From: Proteiniclasticum ruminis DSM 24773
GTDB lineage: Bacteria; Bacillota; Clostridia; Clostridiales; Clostridiaceae
Direction of reading: 5' to 3'
NCBI RefSeq assembly: GCF_000701905.1
Contig: NZ_JNKC01000008.1
Location: forward strand, 62,001 to 126,000
Length of the DNA stretch: 64,000 bases
How positions within the stretch are numbered: position 1 is the first letter of the stretch; each line of letters opens with the position of its first letter. The notes under the pieces were generated by a model, which saw only the letters and a program-made list of their open reading frames with translations, was not told the DNA's origin and did not search any database. Below are positions 27,358 to 36,068 of this stretch, in pieces. The position numbers were made by a program, and so were the translations under genes.

Positions 27358-27377
27358 ATATGGTACAGGTACCGTAT
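27358..27377. promoter_or_regulatory. Candidate CdaR operator
   Basis: ATATGGTACA followed by GGTACCGTAT is a 20-bp palindrome with 16 of 20 bases in symmetric pairs, lying midway between cdaR and the glycerate permease gene. Confidence 0.5.
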
Positions 27378-27445
27378 GAATGTAAACGACAATCAGATAA
27401 GATAAGGAAGGATAAAAAAATAACAACTTAAAAGGAGATCGTTAT

Positions 27446-28726
27446 ATGGACGCACAAGTCACAATAACCGCCCTTGGGGCACTGGTTGCACTCATCGTAT
27501 CTATCGTTTTAATCTTTAAGAAAGTCGCCCCTTTTTACGCATTGTTCATCGGAGCCATCCTAGGAGGACTCATCGGTGGAGCGTCGCTCGTGGACACCAT
27601 TGGTCTGATGAAGGGCGGAGCAGCTGGAATGATCACGGCCATCTTGAGAATCCTTGCCGCAGGAGTCATGGCTGGAATCTTAATCAAGTCTGGTGCAGCA
27701 GCATCTATGGCGTACACCATCATCGATAAGCTGGGGGCAAAGAAAGCTCTGCTGGCCATTTCTCTCGCCACCATGCTTCTTACCATGGTAGGTGTGTTTA
27801 TTGACATTTCAGTCATCACAGTAGCACCCATTGCCATTGAGATTGCCAAGAAGCTGAAGATTTCAAGAACAACAATTCTCCTTGCCATGATTGGTGGAGG
27901 AAAAGCAGGAAACATGATGTCCCCGAACCCTAATGCCATCGCAGTTTCCGATTCCTTCGGTGTGCCACTGACCAGTGTCATGATGGCGGGCATCATTCCA
28001 GCCGTCATCGGTATCGCATTGACATTTGTGGTGGCTACAAAACTCAGCAAAAGTGGAAAAGGCACAAGTTTCAGCCTTGAGGAAGGCGGAGAAGTATCCA
28101 ATGCTGACAACCTACCATCCTTTGGAAAGTCTATACTTGGACCAGTTGTGGCCATTCTTCTTCTTTCCTTGAGACCGATCTTTGATATCAACATCGATCC
28201 AATGCTTGCCTTGCCAGTGGGAGGGCTTGTGGCTGTCATCGTACTTGGAAAAGCGAAGCATGTTGTAGAATACACCCAATATGGTCTAGATAAAATGACC
28301 AATGTGGCCATCATCCTTCTTGGAACAGGTCTCATTGCTGGTATTATTTCAAACTCGACTCTTGGCGATGTATTTATCAATGCCATTGAGGTACTGGGAC
28401 TGCCTACGTATCTTCTGGCTCCTATTGCAGGTATCCTCATGTCCGCTGCAACAGCGTCTACCACATCAGGATCTGCCGTTGCGAGCAGTGTATTTGGCAG
28501 CACATTGACTGGAGCGGGTGTTGCTCCTCTGGCTGGTGCAGCGATGATTCATACCGGTGCTACAGTACTTGATCACCTGCCACATGGTTCTTTCTTCCAT
28601 GCCACAGGAGGAAGTGTATCTATGGCGTTTAAAGAAAGACTGGCGCTGATTCCTTATGAGTCCATGATTGGACTGGCCATGACCATCGTATCCACCATCA
28701 TCTATGGAGTCATCGGTATCCTGTAA
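27446..28726 (+). CDS. GntP-family permease, probably for glycerate
   Basis: A 426-residue, about 12-helix transporter of the GntP/gluconate:H+ symporter family, with KISRTTILLAMIGGGKAGNM followed by MSPNPNAIA, and ATASTTSGSAVASSVFG. Its partner genes (glycerate kinase downstream, CdaR divergent) point to D-glycerate or a related sugar acid as substrate rather than gluconate. AAAGGAG precedes the ATG. It is the first gene of a two-gene operon. Confidence 0.88.
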   Translation: MDAQVTITALGALVALIVSIVLIFKKVAPFYALFIGAILGGLIGGASLVDTIGLMKGGAAGMITAILRILAAGVMAGILIKSGAAASMAYTIIDKLGAKKALLAISLATMLLTMVGVFIDISVITVAPIAIEIAKKLKISRTTILLAMIGGGKAGNMMSPNPNAIAVSDSFGVPLTSVMMAGIIPAVIGIALTFVVATKLSKSGKGTSFSLEEGGEVSNADNLPSFGKSILGPVVAILLLSLRPIFDINIDPMLALPVGGLVAVIVLGKAKHVVEYTQYGLDKMTNVAIILLGTGLIAGIISNSTLGDVFINAIEVLGLPTYLLAPIAGILMSAATASTTSGSAVASSVFGSTLTGAGVAPLAGAAMIHTGATVLDHLPHGSFFHATGGSVSMAFKERLALIPYESMIGLAMTIVSTIIYGVIGIL

Positions 28727-28749
28727 ACCCCAACTAAGGAGAAGAATTT

Positions 28750-29907
28750 ATGAAAGAACGTAAGACATATGTGCTGGCTCCGGACTCTTTTAAGGGCAGT
28801 TTAACTGCAAAAGAAGTCTGCGAAGCCATGGAAAAAGGAATCAGAAAAGCCTGTCCTGATGCACAGATCGTTCATGTGCCCATGGCGGATGGAGGAGAAG
28901 GAACTACGCAAGCTCTTGTGGATGCTACAGAAGGAAGACTTGTGAAAAAAAACGTTACGGGACCTCTTGGGAACCAGGTGGAAGCCATGTATGGAATCCT
29001 TGGCGATGGAAAGACAGCAGTCATTGAAATGGCATCAGCAAGCGGAATTCATCTTGTGGATCAGAAGACTAAAAATCCCCTGATCACCACTACCTACGGA
29101 ACTGGAGAACTGATAAAGGAGTGCCTTGACCAAGGAATCCGAAAGATCATCCTTGGCATCGGAGGCAGTGCCACCAACGATGGTGGGGCAGGTATGGCAG
29201 CAGCCCTTGGAATAAAGCTTCTGGATGAGAATGGAAGCATGATTCCTTGGGGGGGAGGCTCATTAAGCTCACTGGAACGGATTGATCGAAGCGAGGTGGA
29301 TCCACGTCTATCAGAGTGTATCTTCGAAGTTGCCTGTGATGTGACAAATCCTTTATGCGGTCCCACAGGAGCATCCCATGTCTTTGGTCCTCAGAAAGGA
29401 GCTGCTCCTCACGTGGTTGAGATTCTGGATCAAAATCTCAGACATTATGCAGATGTAATTCAGCGCGACCTTGGACTAGATGTTTCTGACATACCAGGGG
29501 CCGGGGCAGCAGGCGGACTAGGTGCTGGACTTCTTGCCTTTACAAACTGCACCTTGAAACCAGGAGTGGAGATTGTCATTAAGTATACGAATCTCAAGGA
29601 AAAGCTGAGAGAAGCAGCCTACTGCTTCACGGGTGAGGGTGGCATAGATTTCCAGACAAAATTTGGAAAGACCCCTTATGGAGTGGCAAAAACTGCGAAG
29701 GAAGTTTGTGAAGAAATCACTGTAGTTGGAATTGCAGGGATGATTGGGGAAGGGATTGAAAGCCTTTATGAGGTTGGATTTGATGCCATATTTGGCATTG
29801 CACCGGGCGCATCAGAACTGGAAAAGCTTCTACAGGAAGGATCCGAAAATATTGCAAGAACCACAGAGAACATTGTCAGACTGATGAAGAAGAGTGAAAA
29901 AATCTAG
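28750..29907 (+). CDS. glxK: Glycerate kinase (GarK/GlxK family)
   Basis: This enzyme phosphorylates glycerate to 2-phosphoglycerate, which enters lower glycolysis. The 385-residue protein shows the family start VLAPDSFKGSLTAKEVCEAM and ADGGEGTTQALV. GIGGSATNDGGAGMAAALG is the glycine-rich site, and GAGAAGGLGAGL and FTGEGGIDFQT follow. It lies 23 bases after the permease, preceded by AAGGAGAAG, and is followed by a terminator. Confidence 0.94.
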   Translation: MKERKTYVLAPDSFKGSLTAKEVCEAMEKGIRKACPDAQIVHVPMADGGEGTTQALVDATEGRLVKKNVTGPLGNQVEAMYGILGDGKTAVIEMASASGIHLVDQKTKNPLITTTYGTGELIKECLDQGIRKIILGIGGSATNDGGAGMAAALGIKLLDENGSMIPWGGGSLSSLERIDRSEVDPRLSECIFEVACDVTNPLCGPTGASHVFGPQKGAAPHVVEILDQNLRHYADVIQRDLGLDVSDIPGAGAAGGLGAGLLAFTNCTLKPGVEIVIKYTNLKEKLREAAYCFTGEGGIDFQTKFGKTPYGVAKTAKEVCEEITVVGIAGMIGEGIESLYEVGFDAIFGIAPGASELEKLLQEGSENIARTTENIVRLMKKSEKI

Positions 29908-29955
29908 TATAGATTCAGTACATTGACGTGATAAAAGACAGAAGAGAAACTTTAG

Positions 29956-29991
29956 AGAGAAATGATGTGTGATGCGTCATTTCTCTTTTCT
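29956..29991 (+). terminator. Terminator after glycerate kinase gene
   Basis: AGAGAAATGA (29956-29965) pairs with TCATTTCTCT (29977-29986), followed by TTTCTTTT. The remaining 180 bases to 30176 hold only AT-rich promoter-like sequence. Confidence 0.88.
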
Positions 29992-30176
29992 TTTGCTCAG
30001 ACGTGATGTTTAAGTAAAAGTAGTATCTTATGAATTGACTTAAAATATATGAACTCAAATCCTAAGGTTATAAGAAGTAAACATCTGGAATATTGTGAAA
30101 TATGTATCTAGTTTTGTTGTGTCTTATGATAATATTGATATGAAGAATAAATAACAAAAAGCAAAGGAGAATAAAA

Positions 30177-30551
30177 ATGATCGATTTTCAAAATGCCTCT
30201 TTCATGAAGCTGCGACCAGTAGGAGAAAACTCCTACGCATCACTCATCTCACCTCTATTTGTGGAGGGAGAAAACATTTTGGCTTCCTTCCAGGGCATCC
30301 GTGATGGCGTGGTCTTCACAAGCAAAAGAATCTTTGCCATCAACGTTCAGGGGATCACGGGAAAGAAGAAGGACATTTCTTCACTGCCCTACAGCAAAAT
30401 CCAGGCTTTTTCAGTAGAAACTGCTGGAGTTCTGGACCTTGACAGTGAACTGGAGCTCTGGTTTTCCGGACTTGGAAAAGTGAAGTTTGAATTTGTGAGC
30501 CGTGCGGATGTATCTGGAATCTGCCGCATGATTTCAGAAAGAGTTCTCTAA
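30177..30551 (+). CDS. PH domain-containing protein (bPH family)
   Basis: A 124-residue bacterial pleckstrin-homology-like protein. Its core is GVVFTSKRIFAINVQGITGKK, then DISSLPYSKIQAFSVETAGV, matching the small stand-alone PH family of Firmicutes. It has no signal or membrane segment. Function is unknown. AAAGGAG precedes the ATG, and it is probably cotranscribed with the following flavin-type oxidase gene 29 bases on. Confidence 0.8.
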   Translation: MIDFQNASFMKLRPVGENSYASLISPLFVEGENILASFQGIRDGVVFTSKRIFAINVQGITGKKKDISSLPYSKIQAFSVETAGVLDLDSELELWFSGLGKVKFEFVSRADVSGICRMISERVL

Positions 30552-30580
30552 AATCATGTTAACAATAAAGGAGCGGGATT

Positions 30581-31054
30581 ATGACAAAATTTGAAGAAGG
30601 CATGAATATTCTAGAAGAGCGTTTTGGAAGGGGCAAAGACAATGTCATTGCCTTGGCCACCATTTCTTTGAAGAATAGCCAAGAAGGATATCCGATGCCC
30701 TGCGTCCGGGATGTGGATGCTTATTATGAAGATGGCGCTTTCTATGTGGTGACCTATGGAACATCCAATAAGATCCGGCAGATTGAGGCGAATCCCGAAG
30801 TATCTGTTTCTGTGAATTTTGAAGATTTTTTTGGCAGTGGCAGAGGGGAAAATCTGGGCTGGGTACTGGACCCTAAAAATGCAAAACTCAGATCGAAGCT
30901 CAGAACTGTCTTCAAGGATTGGTATGATTTTGCCAACAATGAAGCAGATGAGAACTGCTGCTTTTTAGCCATTCATCTGAAGAAGGGCACCCTACGAATC
31001 AACCATGGAGAGAAATTCTATCATTTTGATTTTGAACACAGAAGAGCAGAGTAG
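30581..31054 (+). CDS. Pyridoxamine 5'-phosphate oxidase-like (split-barrel FMN) protein
   Basis: A 157-residue split-barrel protein. VIALATISLKNS, AFYVVTYGTSNKIRQIEANP and VSVSVNFEDFFGSG follow the PNPOx-like pattern. It probably binds FMN or F420/haem; the residues needed for true PdxH activity are not evident. The closing LKKGTLRINHGEKFYHF is shared with clostridial members of unknown role. AAGGAGCGGG precedes the start. Confidence 0.8.
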   Translation: MTKFEEGMNILEERFGRGKDNVIALATISLKNSQEGYPMPCVRDVDAYYEDGAFYVVTYGTSNKIRQIEANPEVSVSVNFEDFFGSGRGENLGWVLDPKNAKLRSKLRTVFKDWYDFANNEADENCCFLAIHLKKGTLRINHGEKFYHFDFEHRRAE

Positions 31055-31090
31055 AAGCAGACAGAATAAGTTCTACTTGAATGAAACAGA

Positions 31091-31135
31091 AGAACGCCAT
31101 GAGTTTAAATTTTGTGACTCATGGCGTTCTTTTCC
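31091..31135 (+). terminator. Terminator between PNPOx gene and histidine kinase gene
   Basis: A perfect 14-bp stem, AGAACGCCATGAGT (31091-31104) and ACTCATGGCGTTCT (31117-31130), is followed by TTTCC; the genes are convergent. Confidence 0.9.
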
Positions 31136-31150
31136 ATAGGCTATTTTGTT

Positions 31151-32212
31151 TCAGTTCATTCTATCTTTTGATGTGCCTGGCAGCTCCACATAAAAGGTGG
31201 TGCCTTTACCAGGAGCCGTCTCCACACGAATGGAGCCTCCGTGAAGGGTGACGATTCTATGGGCGATGGTCATGCCAAGACCATTGCCGCTGGCTCCGTG
31301 AGAAGTATCTCCCTGATAGAACTTGTCAAAGATGCGGGAAGCTGTGTCCTCATCCATTCCCGGTCCCTGGTCCCGGATGACAAAGATGAAAGAAGAGACC
31401 TTCTCTATGATGTGCACCTTGATGACAGAAGCATCCGGAGAGAACTTCACTGCGTTGTCCAGAAGGTTGATGAATACCTGCTTCATGAGCTCTTCATTGG
31501 CATGGAGCATCAGTTCTCCTCTTTCGAACTCAATATTGATGTTTCTCTCACTCCACTTGCTGTACATCATGGCAATGATGAGGCGGATCTGCTCGCTGAC
31601 ATTATAGACCTTCTTATCGGTGATGATGGATTGGTTTTCAAGCTTTGACAGGCTCAGCACCTGATCCGCAAGATCCGCAAGACGCTCAGATTCACCGATG
31701 ATGGTGTTAAGATACTCGCTCCGCATTTCTTCTGTCAGATCCTTTCTTTTCAGAATCCTCGCAAAGCCCCGGATGGAGACGATGGGGGTTTTAAACTCAT
31801 GGGAGAAGTTATTGACAAAATCGGTTCTTAAAAGCTCCACACTGGCCAGCTCCTCTGCCATATGGTTGAAGCTGTCCGAAAGCTGCTTCAGTTCATAAGG
31901 CCCCTTAAGATGGATTCTTGCACTGTAGTCTCCTTCTGCAATCCTATCTGTGGCCTTCATGATCTCCAGTAGAGGTTTCAGGGGCTTCTCACTGAAGAGG
32001 AAAGCAAAGACAGTTCCGATGACAAGGCTGATGATGGCAAAGATGAGAAGAGAGAGTCTGTGGTCATAGTCTATGACGTTGACCCCCATTTTCAGGAGCA
32101 TGAAGCCAAAGAGAAAGATCACCACAGAGGATCCAAACATGATGATGCAGACGATGAGGGCAAAAAGAAGAGCCAGCTGTACTCTTTTGAGCTTTCTTTT
32201 CACTCTATCCAT
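31151..32212 (-). CDS. Sensor histidine kinase
   Basis: A 353-residue membrane kinase. Two helices (about 12-40 and 52-72) are separated by only a short loop, so no sizeable extracellular sensor exists. A HAMP domain follows (about 73-125), then the phosphoacceptor NFSHEFKTPI with His138 and the ATPase domain (NLLDNAVKFSP; DQGPGMD; GNGLGMTIAHRI). The short loop recalls intramembrane-sensing kinases that work with ABC exporters against cell-envelope stress. Its start overlaps the response-regulator stop by eight bases. The partner transporter is divergent. Confidence 0.92.
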   Translation of the reverse strand: MDRVKRKLKRVQLALLFALIVCIIMFGSSVVIFLFGFMLLKMGVNVIDYDHRLSLLIFAIISLVIGTVFAFLFSEKPLKPLLEIMKATDRIAEGDYSARIHLKGPYELKQLSDSFNHMAEELASVELLRTDFVNNFSHEFKTPIVSIRGFARILKRKDLTEEMRSEYLNTIIGESERLADLADQVLSLSKLENQSIITDKKVYNVSEQIRLIIAMMYSKWSERNINIEFERGELMLHANEELMKQVFINLLDNAVKFSPDASVIKVHIIEKVSSFIFVIRDQGPGMDEDTASRIFDKFYQGDTSHGASGNGLGMTIAHRIVTLHGGSIRVETAPGKGTTFYVELPGTSKDRMN

Positions 32213-32882
32213 GGTGGATCACCGCTTTATATCCGATGCCGCGGATGGCCATGATATCAAACTCAGGAGCATCTTCAAAACGCTTTCGGAGCCTGTTGAT
32301 GTGGACATTCACCGTCACATCGGACGTTTCGGTATCCATGCCCCAGATCTCGTCCATGAGCTGAAGCCTTGTAAAGATCTTATCCGGGTAGGAAAGGAGC
32401 TTATAGAGGAGATAGAATTCTTTCTGAGGGAGGGTCTGGCTCTCGCCTTCTCTTGTCACCGTCAGAGCATCATAGTCCAGGGTGATTTTTCCCACATGGA
32501 GTTTATGTTCGTTGGCGATGGAGGCTCTTCTTAAAAGCGCTTTGATCCGAAGAAGCATTTCTTCTTCCTTTACCGGTTTCACCATATAATCATCGGTTCC
32601 GGCGATGAATCCCTTTGAAAGCTCTTCTGGCAGGTGCTTGGCTGTGACCATGAGAATTGGCGTGTTGTCTCCGACACTACGAAGGTGCTCTGTGAACTCA
32701 TAGCCATCCATGTTTGGCATCATCACATCCAGCACTATGAGATCGATGTGATGATTCTCCATCATCTTCAGGGCATCCAGTCCATCGGAGGCTGAAACCA
32801 CCTTATAACCGGAGAGGGTGAGGACAGCCTTCATGAGTTTTGCAGTGCTTTTGTCGTCTTCCACGACCATGAGCTGAAACAT
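32205..32882 (-). CDS. OmpR-family response regulator
   Basis: A 225-residue receiver plus winged-helix regulator. The acidic pocket is Glu8/Asp9-Asp10, the phosphorylated Asp is 52 (IVLDVMMPNMDG), and the conserved Lys lies in MVKPVKEEEM. The DNA-binding domain ends with TVNVHINRLRKRFEDAP, then IMAIRGIGYKA. It is the first gene of the minus-strand pair. The same 7-base direct repeat, spaced 11 bases, lies on both sides of the divergent gap, which fits binding of this regulator. Confidence 0.93.
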   Translation of the reverse strand: MFQLMVVEDDKSTAKLMKAVLTLSGYKVVSASDGLDALKMMENHHIDLIVLDVMMPNMDGYEFTEHLRSVGDNTPILMVTAKHLPEELSKGFIAGTDDYMVKPVKEEEMLLRIKALLRRASIANEHKLHVGKITLDYDALTVTREGESQTLPQKEFYLLYKLLSYPDKIFTRLQLMDEIWGMDTETSDVTVNVHINRLRKRFEDAPEFDIMAIRGIGYKAVIHHG

Positions 32883-32922
32883 AAAAAATCACTCCTTCAA
32901 TGGGAAAATTATACCATACTAC

Positions 32923-33022
32923 ATAAACTGAAGATAAACTCCCTTGCAGCCATAGAGAACTATTCTGGAAGAAAATATTGAAAAAAAGTAAGTGATACGT
33001 TTTCAGTTTATTCTCAGTTTTT
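32923..33022. promoter_or_regulatory. Four direct-repeat half-sites for the response regulator
   Basis: AGTTTAT-type 7-mers occur twice on the minus strand (ATAAACT at 32923-32929 and 32934-32940 on the plus strand) and twice on the plus strand (AGTTTAT 33005-33011, AGTTTTT 33016-33022). Each pair is spaced exactly 11 bases start to start, as expected for OmpR/PhoB-type tandem dimers, and each faces one divergent gene. Confidence 0.7.
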
Positions 33023-33072
33023 CTAAGGGCAGTAGAATAACAGTCGTTAGATCAAAAGAAGGAGACAAACAT

Positions 33073-35814
33073 ATGCTGCAGATTAAAAACATCAGTAAAA
33101 AGTATCAGACAGGAGACCTCATTCAGACTGCTCTGGACGGAGTGAGCCTGAACCTGAGAGACAATGAGTTCGTGGCCATCCTGGGTCCCAGTGGATCTGG
33201 AAAGACCACGCTCCTTAACATCATCGGAGGGCTGGACCGCTATGACAGCGGAGACCTCATCATAAATGCCATCTCCACCAAGAAGTATAAAGACAGTGAC
33301 TGGGATTCCTACAGAAACCATACCATCGGTTTTGTGTTCCAGAGCTATAATCTCATCCCCCACCAGAGCATCCTCTCCAATGTAGAGCTGGCCTTGACCA
33401 TTTCCGGCATCTCCAGAAAAGAGAGAAAAAACAGAGCCAAAAAAGCACTGGAAGAAGTGGGACTTGGTGAGCAGATCCATAAGAAGCCGAACCAGATGTC
33501 CGGCGGACAGATGCAAAGAGTGGCCATCGCAAGAGCCCTTGTGAACAACCCGGACATTCTTCTGGCCGATGAGCCCACAGGCGCACTGGACACAGAAACC
33601 AGTGTCCAGGTCATGGAGCTGTTAAAAGAAGTGGCAAAAAACAGACTGGTGGTCATGGTGACCCACAATCCGGAGCTTGCAGAGGAGTATGCCACAAGAA
33701 CAGTCAGATTACGGGACGGAAGGGTTGTGGATGATACAGACCCCTATGAAGTGGAAGCGGATTCTTTAAAAGAAGCCGAGCATAAGAACATGGGAAAAGC
33801 CTCCATGAGCTTTATGACCTCTCTTTCTTTGTCCTTCAACAACCTGAAGACAAAGAAGGGAAGAACCATCCTTACAGCCTTTGCAGGATCCATCGGAATC
33901 ATCGGCATTGCGCTGATTCTATCCCTCTCCACTGGCGTGAATCAGTATATTGAGGACATCCAGAAGAGCACCATGGCTTCCTATCCCATCACCATCGAAG
34001 AGAGGACCTTTGATCTCAGCACTGTCATTGCAGAGACCCCAGCCCCAGGGTTTGCTGAAGAAGAGGCAGACCATGCTCTGGACGGCGTCTATGTCAACGG
34101 CTCTGATTTGGAGCAGGCTTCCAAGGTTCAGACCAACTACAATGAGAACAATCTCACGGAGTTCAAAAAGTATCTGGATCAAGACGACAGTGAGATCCAT
34201 GAATATGTGGGTGAAAATGGCATCATCTACAGCTATAATACGAACTTCAGTATCTTCACAAGAGACAGTGAAGAGGCTCTGGTGAATACCGACGGCAGCA
34301 CACTGGAGGACAAAGAAGAAAGTACCGGAAGACCTGGCGGTGGGATGTTTGGTGGAAATCTCATGGGCGCAAGCGCAGGAAACTTTACTGAGCTTCTTCC
34401 TGGAGTGAATGGAGAGGGCATCAGCACTGCCATTACAGACACTTACGATGTGGTGGCGGGAGACTGGCCGAAAGAGTTCAATGAGATGGTGCTGGCTCTG
34501 GATAAAAACAGTGAGATTTCAGCCACCAAGCTCTATGAGATCGGCGTACTGCCCACCTCTGAATACAAAGAAATCATGGATCAGATGGAAAATGGTGAGG
34601 AAGTCACCATCGAAAACAGAAAGATTGATTATGAGGAAATCATGAATCAGTCCTTCTATCTGCTGCCTGCAGTGGATACCTTTGTGAAAGAGGAGAATGG
34701 TCAGTACCGTCAGCAAACTGAATCAGCTGGACTGGAGAATCTTCTGGAAAATGCAGTGGAAATGAAAGTCAGCGGCATCATCAGGCTGAAAAAAGACGCG
34801 GAGTACGCCTTTGTCAGTGGCGTCTTTGGCTATACTCAGGCTCTTACAGACTATCTCATCGACTATACAAATGGCTCAGAGATTGTAAAAGAGCAGGAAG
34901 CTTCTAAAGAGATCAATGTGCTCACTGGTGTGAGCTTTGCGCCCGCTGATGATGAAGCGAAGATTGAGGATGCGAAAACCTATCTTGCCACCTTAGGTGT
35001 TACAGAGAAAGCAAATCTTTTCCGGACCATCCTGGCCAGCGGCCAGGGCAGCGCACCTGGAGGCGGAAATGGTATGCCAGGGGCACCAGGACAGAGCGGG
35101 GAAATGGGAGAAGTGGAGCTGGCAGCCATGTTTGACAGCTATCTCCAGGACCCTGAGGATGAGACCATTCTAACCATCTATGACAATTATATTTCCCCAG
35201 GAAGCTATGAGGAAAACATGGAGAAATTTGGTGTGGTAAGTCTGGATGCTCCGTCTGCCATCAACATCTATGCGGACAGCTTTGATGCCAAGGACAGAAT
35301 CTCTGAAGCCATCGAAAACTACAATGGCACTGTGGCGGAAGAAAATAAGATTGTCTACACCGATTATGTGGCCATTCTGATGTCTTCTGTCACCACCATC
35401 ATCAATGTCATTACCTATGTGCTCATTGCATTTGTGGCAGTATCTCTTGTGGTGTCTTCCATCATGATTGGGATCATCACCTATATCTCCGTACTGGAAA
35501 GGACCAAGGAGATCGGAATTCTTCGAGCCATTGGTGCTTCCAAGAAGAACATCTCTCAGGTGTTCAATGCGGAAACCTTCATCATTGGGATCATCACTGG
35601 ATTCATTGGAGTAGGGGTAACGCTTCTTCTTCTGATTCCAGGAAATGCGGTGATTCATGTCATGACGGGCCTTGATACTGTGAATGCGGTGCTTCCACCA
35701 GTGAGCGGAATGGTACTCATCGTGCTCAGTATTCTTCTTACCGTACTCGGCGGACTTCTGCCAGCAAAGAAAGCAGCGAAGCAGGACCCTGTGGTTGCGT
35801 TGAGAACAGAATAA
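33073..35814 (+). CDS. ABC transporter, fused ATPase and MacB/FtsX-type permease
   Basis: A 913-residue single-chain half transporter. The ATPase (1-230) has Walker A GPSGSGKTT, signature MSGGQMQRVAIARAL and Walker B ILLADEPTGALD. A membrane helix (about 262-285) leads into a large extracytoplasmic domain (about 290-770), then three helices of the FtsX type (SIMIGIITYISVLERTKEIG, then ILRAIGASKK). This is a MacB-like mechanotransmission fold, expected to act on the envelope or export peptides rather than import. The start at 33073 follows AAGGAGACAA; the frame is open upstream to 32992 but lacks a ribosome site. Transcription is probably controlled by the divergent two-component system. Confidence 0.92.
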   Translation: MLQIKNISKKYQTGDLIQTALDGVSLNLRDNEFVAILGPSGSGKTTLLNIIGGLDRYDSGDLIINAISTKKYKDSDWDSYRNHTIGFVFQSYNLIPHQSILSNVELALTISGISRKERKNRAKKALEEVGLGEQIHKKPNQMSGGQMQRVAIARALVNNPDILLADEPTGALDTETSVQVMELLKEVAKNRLVVMVTHNPELAEEYATRTVRLRDGRVVDDTDPYEVEADSLKEAEHKNMGKASMSFMTSLSLSFNNLKTKKGRTILTAFAGSIGIIGIALILSLSTGVNQYIEDIQKSTMASYPITIEERTFDLSTVIAETPAPGFAEEEADHALDGVYVNGSDLEQASKVQTNYNENNLTEFKKYLDQDDSEIHEYVGENGIIYSYNTNFSIFTRDSEEALVNTDGSTLEDKEESTGRPGGGMFGGNLMGASAGNFTELLPGVNGEGISTAITDTYDVVAGDWPKEFNEMVLALDKNSEISATKLYEIGVLPTSEYKEIMDQMENGEEVTIENRKIDYEEIMNQSFYLLPAVDTFVKEENGQYRQQTESAGLENLLENAVEMKVSGIIRLKKDAEYAFVSGVFGYTQALTDYLIDYTNGSEIVKEQEASKEINVLTGVSFAPADDEAKIEDAKTYLATLGVTEKANLFRTILASGQGSAPGGGNGMPGAPGQSGEMGEVELAAMFDSYLQDPEDETILTIYDNYISPGSYEENMEKFGVVSLDAPSAINIYADSFDAKDRISEAIENYNGTVAEENKIVYTDYVAILMSSVTTIINVITYVLIAFVAVSLVVSSIMIGIITYISVLERTKEIGILRAIGASKKNISQVFNAETFIIGIITGFIGVGVTLLLLIPGNAVIHVMTGLDTVNAVLPPVSGMVLIVLSILLTVLGGLLPAKKAAKQDPVVALRTE

Positions 35815-35866
35815 AAAAGAAGCAGCAGGTAATAAAAAAATAAAAGAAGCTGATTTTTAATCATGG

Positions 35867-35898
35867 GCGGGAGTATCGCAGGGTACACCCGCTTTTTG
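35867..35898 (+). terminator. Probable terminator of the ABC gene
   Basis: GCGGG (35867-35871) pairs with CCCGC (35888-35892), followed by TTTTTG; short stem, moderate confidence. Confidence 0.6.
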
Positions 35899-36002
35899 AG
35901 TGTTATGAAATATAGTGGAGCGTAAAGAAACCTGGGGCTTAGCTCGCTTCATTCACTGGAATAGTAGTTGATTCATAAGCCTATGAGTTGAATACAGCTC
36001 CC

Positions 36003-36030
36003 TTGTATTTCAGTTTCAATCCAGTATGAT
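36003..36030 (+). promoter_or_regulatory. Promoter of the XRE/TPR gene
   Basis: TTGTAT (36003-36008) and TATGAT (36025-36030) are 16 bases apart. Confidence 0.5.
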
Positions 36031-36068
36031 GAAGACAGAGAGAAGAAAAGGAAGTGGTTATCGTGAAC

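Noticed and set aside
27535-28503. 322-codon minus-strand frame opposite the GntP permease
   Set aside because: Mirror of a hydrophobic membrane-protein gene; composition (Ala/Met/Pro) is a frame artefact.
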